In this document: positions 1-5,696 of the stretch, piece after piece
Position numbering within the stretch: the first letter of the stretch is position 1
Layout: every line of letters starts with the position of its first letter
Assembly: GCA_047632015.1 (NCBI GenBank)
Contig: JBLIBC010000120.1
Span: 1 to 8,038, forward strand
DNA from: JBLIAZ01 sp047632015
GTDB lineage: Bacteria > Bacteroidota > Bacteroidia > Flavobacteriales_C > GCA-002722245
Direction: 5' to 3'
DNA length: 8,038 nt
Made by a program: the position numbers and the translations under genes
The notes under the pieces: model-generated
Databases searched by the model: none
Seen by the model: only the letters and a program-made list of their open reading frames with translations
Told to the model about the DNA's origin: nothing

Positions 1-282
1 GACATCAGCACCAGTTTGCATTTGAATAACGATGTACATCATCCCAGCATACCAAACTCCAAAAATTAAAATTGCTTTGATGAACCCCCTAAAAATTTCT
101 TTTCCTGTTCCTAAAAATGCAAACCTACTTTCATGCATTTCAGTTTCAGCATAATGGTAGGTTAGTAATTTTGCTTTTGCCCATGGATAGTAAAGGCCTA
201 AAGTGACAATTGTGAGTAAAATATTAACGATGTATATTTTAAATAAACTTCCTCCTTCTCCGTGATATTTTAATAAGCTCAT
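1..282 (-). CDS. DUF898 (YjgN-like) membrane protein, N-terminal part
   Basis: The reverse strand reads open from an ATG at 282 to the left edge, giving the first 94 residues with no stop; the C-terminal part is outside the window. The N-terminus has a Gly-rich GEGGSLFKIYIVN segment and then a hydrophobic stretch (about residues 15-32) ending in LGLYYPWAKAK. It continues with RFAFLGTGKEIFRGFIK (about 53-69) and a second hydrophobic segment (about 69-87). This pattern of a membrane segment, YYPWAKAK and F.GTGKE.F.GFIK is characteristic of the DUF898/YjgN family of multi-pass inner-membrane proteins. No biochemical function is established for that family to my knowledge, so none is assigned. 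The ATG is chosen because homologues start a few residues before this Gly-rich segment. It lies on the same strand as the GreA/GreB-like gene, 84 bases downstream of it, so the two could be co-transcribed. Confidence 0.88.
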   Translation of the reverse strand, partial: MSLLKYHGEGGSLFKIYIVNILLTIVTLGLYYPWAKAKLLTYHYAETEMHESRFAFLGTGKEIFRGFIKAILIFGVWYAGMMYIVIQMQTGADV

Positions 283-366
283 GTTGTATAATTTGTTTGC
301 GGTTGTAATGTACGTTAAATATACGTAATGCAAGAATTACGGATGTTTGCAACGGTGGGCTTTGCA
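283..366. other. spacer between two minus-strand genes with a small AT-rich hairpin
   Basis: This spacer separates the stop of the GreA/GreB-like gene from the start of the DUF898 gene. It contains a perfect 6-base inverted repeat, CGTAAT (324-329) and ATTACG (336-341), with a 6-base loop. An overlapping 5-base inverted repeat, TACGT/ACGTA, lies at 311-315 and 323-327. Neither is GC-rich or followed by a T-run on the minus strand, so neither looks like an intrinsic terminator. I found no convincing Bacteroidota promoter (TTTG plus TAnnTTTG at proper spacing) for the DUF898 gene here. Confidence 0.3.
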
Positions 367-819
367 TTAAATAACTTCCAGAATTTCCCAGACCTGTTCA
401 TTAAAGGATTTTGACCCTCCTTTTTTTAGTCCTCGTAAAATTTGACCAATTGGTGAAGCAATTGAAATTACCATTATATCTTGTTTTAAAAAGTTCATTT
501 TACCAATGGCTACAGAAAAGTAAAACAAGCCTTTGTTGGTTTTAATAAGTGCTCCTGTATTCACTGAATTAGCGCTTTTTTTCAAATTTATTTTTTTGAG
601 AGTTTGTTGGTTTTGCATCACTGTAGCCAGTTGTATGTGTTTTTTTTCCAACTCCAAATGTTGCATTGCGCCCTCGGTATTGTGCTTGTCTCCAGCACTG
701 CTACTTCCTTGTGCTCCTTCATTTTGATTATTTATAGAATCAGTAATTGTTGATACTTGATCGTCTATGACCTTAATGATGTGCTCGTGGAGTTGTGTTT
801 TAAACTTTTGATTAACCAT
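367..819 (-). CDS. GreA/GreB-like C-terminal domain protein, 150 aa
   Basis: The 150-residue protein starts at the ATG at 819 and ends with TAA at 367-369. Residues 1-30 and about 50-78 are predicted helices that could pair as a coiled coil around a Ser/Gly-rich turn with SAGDK (residues 41-45). Residues 86-150 form a compact beta-rich domain with a GreA/GreB-type signature: ISIASPIGQIL (118-128), then GLKKGG (130-135) and a final WEILEVI. In GreA and GreB the equivalent domain binds RNA polymerase near the secondary channel while the coiled coil reaches the active site. From memory, short proteins of this type are common in Flavobacteriia and are often mislabelled 3-oxoacyl-ACP synthase; nothing here resembles that enzyme. 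A role as an RNA polymerase-binding factor is inferred from the fold signature only. It is divergent from the sigma factor gene, with 93 bases between their starts. Confidence in the family is good and in the function low. Confidence 0.75.
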   Translation of the reverse strand: MVNQKFKTQLHEHIIKVIDDQVSTITDSINNQNEGAQGSSSAGDKHNTEGAMQHLELEKKHIQLATVMQNQQTLKKINLKKSANSVNTGALIKTNKGLFYFSVAIGKMNFLKQDIMVISIASPIGQILRGLKKGGSKSFNEQVWEILEVI

Positions 820-912
820 GGTGCCAAAGGTAAATTATTTTATTTTTAAAATTTATGTAAATAAATGGGTGACCTTTTTAAGTATGCGCCATTAATGGGT
901 AAATAGCATTCA
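820..912. promoter_or_regulatory. divergent spacer with palindrome and ATGGGT direct repeats
   Basis: This short AT-rich spacer lies between the divergent starts of the GreA/GreB-like gene and the sigma factor gene, so it should carry control elements for both. Visible structure: a perfect 10-base palindrome CCATTAATGG at 889-898, ending 14 bases before the sigma factor ATG, and a direct repeat ATGGGT at 865-870 and 895-900, 30 bases apart. No Shine-Dalgarno sequence precedes the sigma factor start, which is normal for Bacteroidota. I do not see a clear plus-strand TAnnTTTG box with an upstream TTTG. If the sigma factor drives its own gene, its promoter would be non-standard and could include the repeats; that is inference. 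Confidence 0.4.
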
Positions 913-1467
913 ATGACCGATCGACAAATTGTATCTCTGATTAAACAAAACAAAGAAGGCAAGGCTCTTTTAAGTTTGTACAAATTTTTTCCGCCAGTAA
1001 AGAACTTCTTAGTAAATCATGGAGCATCTAGCGATGAAGCGTTGGATGTGTACCAAGATGCATTGTACGTGTTGTGCAAAAAAATAGCCGCGGGAAACTT
1101 TGTGTTGACAGCTAAACTCAGCACCTATTTATTTAGTGTTTGCAAGTTCATGTGGAAGGATGAATTAAAGAAAAAGAATAAAAAAGTAAGCTCAGAATTC
1201 ACGACTAAAGCCGATTTATCTTTTGAGGAACAAGGAGAAACAGCGCTGCAGGAAGGTAAATTTCAAACGGCTGAAGAAGCATTGGAAACTTTGGGAGACA
1301 AATGCTTGTCAATTTTGAAAGCATTTTATCATCAAGGTAAAAAGATGTCGGAAATTGCTACGTTGTTTGGTTTTGGATCCGAGAAATCGGCGAAGAATCA
1401 AAAGTACAAGTGTTTGGAAAAAGCCAAATTAAAGTACGCAGAATTGTCATTGGTCGGCTTAGATTAA
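913..1467 (+). CDS. ECF-type sigma-70 family RNA polymerase sigma factor
   Basis: The 184-residue protein has the two-domain layout and size of an extracytoplasmic-function sigma factor. Region 2 spans about residues 18-92. It has a 2.1/2.2-like core, DEALDVYQDALYVL (41-54), which binds the RNA polymerase coiled coil. This is followed by LSTYLFSVCKFMW (69-81) and a basic segment KDELKKKNKK matching the promoter-melting and -10 recognition part. After a charged linker (about 93-118), region 4 spans about 120-175. Its helix-turn-helix includes MSEIATLFGFGS (145-156) and a basic recognition helix KSAKNQKYKCLEKAK (158-172), which should read the -35 element. The bulky FGFGSEKSAKNQKYKC segment resembles a Bacteroidota sigma subgroup I know paired with membrane proteins. 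The ATG at 913 gives a normal N-terminus. A gene for a membrane protein with an anti-sigma-like N-terminus follows 40 bases later, so the activity is probably controlled by sequestration at the membrane. Confidence 0.9.
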   Translation: MTDRQIVSLIKQNKEGKALLSLYKFFPPVKNFLVNHGASSDEALDVYQDALYVLCKKIAAGNFVLTAKLSTYLFSVCKFMWKDELKKKNKKVSSEFTTKADLSFEEQGETALQEGKFQTAEEALETLGDKCLSILKAFYHQGKKMSEIATLFGFGSEKSAKNQKYKCLEKAKLKYAELSLVGLD

Positions 1468-1478
1468 AAGCCAGTATT

Positions 1479-1486
1479 CATTAATG
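1479..1486. promoter_or_regulatory. CATTAATG palindrome between sigma and anti-sigma genes
   Basis: A perfect 8-base palindrome CATTAATG sits in the 40-base gap, 21 bases before the ATG of the putative anti-sigma gene. The same eight bases form the core of the palindrome at 890-897, 15 bases before the sigma factor ATG. Both copies are followed by an A/T-rich run ending in AG. It could be an operator or an RNA element coordinating the two genes, or chance in AT-rich DNA. Confidence 0.25.
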
Positions 1487-1507
1487 TATTAAAGAAAAGA
1501 ACCAGTC

Positions 1508-4021
1508 ATGCGAACAGAACTAGAAAGAATTCAATTAATAGAAAAGCATTTATTAAAAACCTTAACTGCTGAGGAAAAAGTAATTTTTCAAAAGGAGGTG
1601 AAAGCAAACCCCAATTTTGAGGTTGAAATTCAAACACAAAAAGAATTGATGGAAGGGGTTAAAAAGTTAGCGTTTAAGGATACGGCAACCAAAAGCTATA
1701 AAAAGTACAAAGGCATTAAGAAATTGTGGAAGTGGGGAGTTGGAGGAGCTTTGAGCATATTGGTTTTGGCAGTTGCAATTCCATTAGCTCTTAATCTAGA
1801 AGAAAGTAAGGAGGGTAGTTCAGAAGTTGAAATGGATTGCACGATTTCGGATGTTTCTACACAAACAAATTTTGATGCCTTAGCTGATCAAACTTATTTT
1901 ATTAACACAAAAAAGGACACCGTAATTGAAACCGATGAAGGAATTGTGTTTGCTATTCCAGCTAATGCTTTCGTGGATGAAAATGGAAAAGAGGTTAACG
2001 GAAATGTAAGATTAATGGTGAAGGAAGCTTTAACCCCTGATCAAATAATTGTTTCCGGATTGAGTACTACTTCAAATGGAGGGCTTTTAGAAACGGGTGG
2101 TATGTTTTTTATCGATGCTTTTTCCGATGGCAAAAAATTGACATTGGTAAAAGAAATAATAGCTGAAGTTCCTACGGATGAAATGAAGGAGGGAATGCAA
2201 TTGTTTGATGGGGAAAGGATGGCAGATGGGCAAATTAACTGGGTTAATCCAAAACCACTTGAAAATTACTTAACTCCGGTGGACATTTTAAGTTTGAACT
2301 TTTACCCTCCGGGATATGAGAACAAGTTAGCAGATTTGGGACACGGTGGTAGGTCTAAAGCATGGAAAGACAGTGTGTATTATTCGTTTGCAGTAGGGGT
2401 CAGTGAAGAAAGTAATACTGAGGGTCAAGAAGGTGTAGAATTAATTGATGAGGTTGATATAACGGAAGAAAGGCGTATGGTTTCCGCGGAATCACTGGTA
2501 ATTGATTCAACCTCAGTGGTTTCTAAGGACTCGATGGCAATTGATAAATTTGAAACTGGTGTTGATGAATCAGTGAGCCAGCAAGTGAACGAATTAGCTA
2601 TAAACCCCATTAAAATTCAAGCCATTTGGGATAAGAAATTTAACAATACAAACTTGGCAACTAAGAAGTTTGAGGAACGGATGCAAGTGATTTTTTCTTC
2701 CTGTAATCACGAAGTTTTTGAATTGTACGTGAACAATTTGGATAAGGAATTATGGGTGGTAGATTCTATGGTAGCTTTAATCGCTCCCATCCACTTAAAA
2801 CAAAAGTTTACTGAGTTTAAAAATAGGAAAGACGGAAAGGTAAAAGCTGAAGACAAGCTTCTTAAACGATTAAGTAAGTACTACATCAAAAAGCAAAAGC
2901 GTCATTTAAAGGCGGTTCAAAAATTACAAAAGAAGTATTGGGAAAAGCAGCAAAAAGCGGCGACAAAATTTGCTAGGACTTCAATTAAAAAAGATAGTGA
3001 CGAATATCAAAGAAAGCACAAAAATTTAGAAAATGAATTCAATAAAAATTTACGAGAAGTAAATAAGCAACTTAGTGTGAAGCCCTTAAGGTATAAGGTC
3101 AAAATTCATGGGCTTGGGCAAAAAAACATAGATAAATATGTTAAGGACGAGTACTATAATCAGGTCATGGTACCTACTTTAAATTCGACTGTAAACCGTC
3201 AATCGACAACCATAAAATACAAGGGAAAAACAGCGAAAATCACCTATACTCCATTTTTTGTGTCGGTTGAAAACAAAGAGGAATACGACAGAATTTACTG
3301 TTATTTATTGTCGGATGAATTGTATTCTTTTCAAAGAATGAAAGATACAACTGGAGGTTTTTATGAAAAACTAAACGGATTTTTGAAATACAATTTGGTG
3401 ATTATAGCGTACAAGGGAGACTCTTGCTTCTTGTTCAAAAAGCAAGGGTTAAATGAAGGTGATGAATTGGTTGCGTCTTTGAATTATGTCAAACAAAAGA
3501 GGTTAAAAAAAGAATTGTCTTTACTGGGAAGAAACTCCACGAAGTCCTTCAAAAAAGATGTCATGGATGATTTGAAATTTGAAAAACTCAAAGTGAAAGA
3601 GGGAAAGAGGAAAATTGCCGCAAAGGTGATGAGGGCATTTAGGAATGAATTGGAGAAGGTAGTCTTTCCGTGTAAGAGGGAGGTGTTGGATAAAAAGGAA
3701 GAATGCATTTGGGAGATGATACACGAGACAGATACGTTGCGGTTGAACGATAAAAACAATTCGCTTACCCTTTATTATGTTCATGATAAGAAATCAATTG
3801 TACAGAACTATTCAAGACTTGATAGGTGGAAATTTAATAGTACGAAAACTTCATTGTTGTTTAGTAGTCGGTTTAATTCCAGTACCGCATCAGTTCCTAT
3901 TAGATGGGGTGAATCTTTGACTCAATTTACGGCTACATTCAGGGTTGAAGATGATGTCGGTATCAAGGAATACGTTAAATATTTTTACAAAAAGTGTGGA
4001 GATATAGGAATCTACGAATAG
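1508..4021 (+). CDS. large single-pass membrane protein, putative anti-sigma factor/sensor
   Basis: The 837-residue protein begins with a cytoplasmic helical domain (about 1-60) carrying RIQLIEKHLLKTLTAEEK and QTQKELMEGVKKL. This is the layout of the short N-terminal regions that bind ECF sigma factors in Bacteroidota. A basic stretch (62-75) precedes one membrane helix (about 77-96, AIPLALNL at its end), so most of the protein is periplasmic. Residues 130-225 form a beta-rich domain with VFAIPANAFVDENG (147-160) and GLSTTSNGGLLETGG (184-198), reminiscent of ZU5-like or related sandwich domains. An acidic Ser/Glu-rich linker (about 296-365) leads to a conserved-looking block (FNNTNLATKKFEERM, SCNHEVFELYVNNLDK; 378-413). 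Next comes a very lysine-rich helical coiled-coil region (about 430-525) and another beta-rich domain (about 527-665, with KYKGKTAKITYTPF). A C-terminal stretch (about 720-837) is not recognised. It follows the sigma gene by 40 bases and is probably co-transcribed. The anti-sigma role is inferred from context and the N-terminus; the signal is unknown. Confidence 0.7.
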   Translation: MRTELERIQLIEKHLLKTLTAEEKVIFQKEVKANPNFEVEIQTQKELMEGVKKLAFKDTATKSYKKYKGIKKLWKWGVGGALSILVLAVAIPLALNLEESKEGSSEVEMDCTISDVSTQTNFDALADQTYFINTKKDTVIETDEGIVFAIPANAFVDENGKEVNGNVRLMVKEALTPDQIIVSGLSTTSNGGLLETGGMFFIDAFSDGKKLTLVKEIIAEVPTDEMKEGMQLFDGERMADGQINWVNPKPLENYLTPVDILSLNFYPPGYENKLADLGHGGRSKAWKDSVYYSFAVGVSEESNTEGQEGVELIDEVDITEERRMVSAESLVIDSTSVVSKDSMAIDKFETGVDESVSQQVNELAINPIKIQAIWDKKFNNTNLATKKFEERMQVIFSSCNHEVFELYVNNLDKELWVVDSMVALIAPIHLKQKFTEFKNRKDGKVKAEDKLLKRLSKYYIKKQKRHLKAVQKLQKKYWEKQQKAATKFARTSIKKDSDEYQRKHKNLENEFNKNLREVNKQLSVKPLRYKVKIHGLGQKNIDKYVKDEYYNQVMVPTLNSTVNRQSTTIKYKGKTAKITYTPFFVSVENKEEYDRIYCYLLSDELYSFQRMKDTTGGFYEKLNGFLKYNLVIIAYKGDSCFLFKKQGLNEGDELVASLNYVKQKRLKKELSLLGRNSTKSFKKDVMDDLKFEKLKVKEGKRKIAAKVMRAFRNELEKVVFPCKREVLDKKEECIWEMIHETDTLRLNDKNNSLTLYYVHDKKSIVQNYSRLDRWKFNSTKTSLLFSSRFNSSTASVPIRWGESLTQFTATFRVEDDVGIKEYVKYFYKKCGDIGIYE

Positions 4022-4306
4022 GCTTAGTTTGAGATTTCTCAGTAGTTCTTGATTTAGCGTAGCGCAATCTAGAACGGTTACTTCGTGGGAATTTGTATCA
4101 TATTTACTTTAAAAGGCGACTGTAATGATATTGCACTCTCACGTCATCTCCTTCACAAAGTCGATTGCAGTGTGATTTTATTCATATTAAAAATAGAAAC
4201 TACAATATCCACATCGTTTTGATGATAAGTTCATTACTGCATCATTTTTTCGCGTTATAAAATTTGTTCCTTTTGTACTTGGTAATATTCGAAAATTTAA
4301 AATACA
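4022..4306. other. intergenic region between sigma module and dcw genes
   Basis: No supportable gene lies here. It holds an imperfect hairpin (4045-4075) and CGACT/AGTCG inverted repeats (4117-4121, 4159-4163). Two similar 10-mers, ATTGCACTCT (4130-4139) and ATTGCAGTGT (4164-4173), are also present. A weak hairpin TGATG/CATCA (4220-4224, 4240-4244) is followed directly by six T (4245-4250). The last could be a weak terminator for the sigma module. A promoter for murC is expected near the right end. The only candidate I see is TTTG (4263-4266) with a poor TAATATTC box (4283-4290), which has a shorter spacer than the Bacteroidota consensus. Confidence 0.4.
4045..4075 (+). terminator. imperfect hairpin after the anti-sigma gene, possible terminator
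   Basis: The arms GTTCTTGATT (4045-4054) and AATCTAGAAC (4066-4075) pair with one T/T mismatch. Inside them GCG (4057-4059) and CGC (4063-4065) extend the stem after a two-base bulge, leaving a TAG loop. The hairpin starts 24 bases after the anti-sigma stop codon, a usual place for a terminator. No T-run follows it, so intrinsic termination is doubtful. It may instead be an mRNA 3' stabilising structure or the remnant of an intergenic repeat. Confidence 0.35.
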
Positions 4307-5689
4307 GTGCTAAGCAAAAAGAACGTTTATTTTTTAGGTGGAGGAGGTATTGGTATGAGTGCGCTCATGAGGTATTTTTTAGCTCAAGGAAAAAATGTAG
4401 CGGGTTATGATAAAACGCAAACCCACTTGACAGACAAACTTCTTACGGAAGGGGCTGAATTGAATTTTGAGGATGAGGTGAAAAACATTCCTGCGGCGTT
4501 TCAAAACAAGGAAGATTCTTTAATCGTTTACACTCCAGCAATTCCTGATAATTCTCCCCAATTGAATTTTTTCAAAAACGAAGGTTATGCTTTGTTTAAG
4601 CGTTCGGAAATTTTGGGAATTATCACCCAAAGCAATTACAATATTGCTGTGGCTGGGACCCATGGAAAAACGACAATATCCTCCATGGTTGCCCATTGTT
4701 TAAAGTATTGCGGTTATCCAATGACAGCATTTTTGGGTGGTGTTTCGAAGAATTTAGGAAGCAATTATTACCATGATAGGAACAGTAAAGTAACTGTGAT
4801 TGAAGCGGATGAATACGACAGGTCCTTTCTAAAATTATCCCCAAACATCATAAGTGTATCTGCAGCAGATGCGGATCATTTGGATATTTACGGAACCGAG
4901 GAGGAAATGCAACGCACTTTCAGGGAGTTTTTGAATGAAAATTTACAAAAGGACGGAAGTGCGATCATTGAAAAAAAGTTGGAAGGTGTATTAGGAAATA
5001 CTTTTGAAACATACAGTTTGACAGATGTTTCGGCTGATTATTTTGTAAGTAATTTAAAGGTGGAAGGCAGTGTTTTTTCGGCTGATTTTAATTGGGATGG
5101 AGGTATTCAAAAGAATGTAATTTTGGGTTTACCGGGATTACACAACATGGAAAACGGTTTGGTGACTTTTGCGATCATTCAAAAAATGGGCATTGCACCA
5201 GAAAAAATAAAAGAAGCACTAGGTGCTTATTCTGGAGTTGAAAGGAGGTTTGATATTCACATAAAAACGAAAAAGTGTGTATACATTGACGATTACGCAC
5301 ATCATCCTCAAGAAATAACTTCCTTGTTGCTTTCAGTAAAAAAAATGTATCCTGGAAAAAAAGTGACAGGGGTGTTTCAACCGCATTTATTTTCGCGAAC
5401 CAAGGACTTTTTAGAGGGCTTTGCTAAAGCGCTAGAACTACTTGATACTGTGGTTTTGCTGGATATTTATCCCGCTAGAGAGGTGCCAATTGAGGGCATT
5501 GATTCAGCCCTGCTTTTGAGCAAGATAAAAAAGAATTCAAAAATGCTTTGTTCAAAAAAAGAAATGCATGACTATATAAGTAATAGGGATTGTGACGTAG
5601 TTTTAACAATAGGTGCGGGAGATATTGGAATGGAGGTGGAAACAATGAAGCAAAATTTATTGAATCGCTTGAATATTAAGGAGTTATAA
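4307..5689 (+). CDS. murC: UDP-N-acetylmuramate--L-alanine ligase (MurC)
   Basis: MurC catalyses the ATP-dependent addition of L-alanine to UDP-N-acetylmuramic acid, the first amino-acid step of peptidoglycan precursor synthesis in the cytoplasm. The 460-residue length is normal. The N-terminal UDP-binding Rossmann domain has NVYFLGGGGIGMSAL (6-20). The central ATPase domain has the P-loop AGTHGKTT (116-123) and EADEYDRSFL (166-175). The hinge and C-terminal domain show LPGLHNMENG (275-284), the MurC-typical YIDDYAHHP (326-334), FQPHLFSRT (357-365), IYPAREVPIEG (387-397) and GAGDI (436-440). All expected catalytic segments are present. The start is GTG at 4307: an in-frame TAA at 4298-4300 excludes anything longer, and the next in-frame ATG would remove the glycine loop. 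No Shine-Dalgarno is seen. ftsQ starts 7 bases after the stop, so both lie in one operon. murG, the usual upstream neighbour, is absent. Confidence 0.97.
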   Translation: MLSKKNVYFLGGGGIGMSALMRYFLAQGKNVAGYDKTQTHLTDKLLTEGAELNFEDEVKNIPAAFQNKEDSLIVYTPAIPDNSPQLNFFKNEGYALFKRSEILGIITQSNYNIAVAGTHGKTTISSMVAHCLKYCGYPMTAFLGGVSKNLGSNYYHDRNSKVTVIEADEYDRSFLKLSPNIISVSAADADHLDIYGTEEEMQRTFREFLNENLQKDGSAIIEKKLEGVLGNTFETYSLTDVSADYFVSNLKVEGSVFSADFNWDGGIQKNVILGLPGLHNMENGLVTFAIIQKMGIAPEKIKEALGAYSGVERRFDIHIKTKKCVYIDDYAHHPQEITSLLLSVKKMYPGKKVTGVFQPHLFSRTKDFLEGFAKALELLDTVVLLDIYPAREVPIEGIDSALLLSKIKKNSKMLCSKKEMHDYISNRDCDVVLTIGAGDIGMEVETMKQNLLNRLNIKEL

Positions 5690-5696
5690 AGCGAAT

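Noticed and set aside
533..727. 64-residue plus-strand reading frame with a hydrophobic, Cys-rich translation
   Set aside because: It lies entirely antisense to the GreA/GreB-like gene and looks like a translation of its complementary strand.
825..832. A perfect TAnnTTTG box (TACCTTTG) on the minus strand just before the GreA/GreB-like start
   Set aside because: It ends only five bases before the ATG, so transcription would begin within or at the start codon, and there is no TTTG at the expected upstream distance.
1592..1600. AAGGAGGTG, a perfect Shine-Dalgarno-like sequence
   Set aside because: It lies inside the anti-sigma coding region with no suitable start codon behind it, and Bacteroidota make little use of such sequences.
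1832..1846. Cys at residue 111 soon after the hydrophobic segment of the anti-sigma protein, as a possible lipoprotein site
   Set aside because: A cytoplasmic domain of about 75 residues precedes the membrane helix and no lipobox spacing is present, so it is a membrane anchor, not a lipoprotein signal.
3484..3784. Two overlapping minus-strand reading frames of about 90 residues
   Set aside because: They are antisense to the anti-sigma coding region in two different frames, are low-complexity Phe/Ser/Leu-rich translations of Lys/Glu-rich codons, and match no family I know.
4263..4290. TTTG and TAATATTC as a murC promoter
   Set aside because: The second box matches TAnnTTTG poorly and the 16-base spacer is short for the Bacteroidota consensus; not strong enough to list as a promoter.
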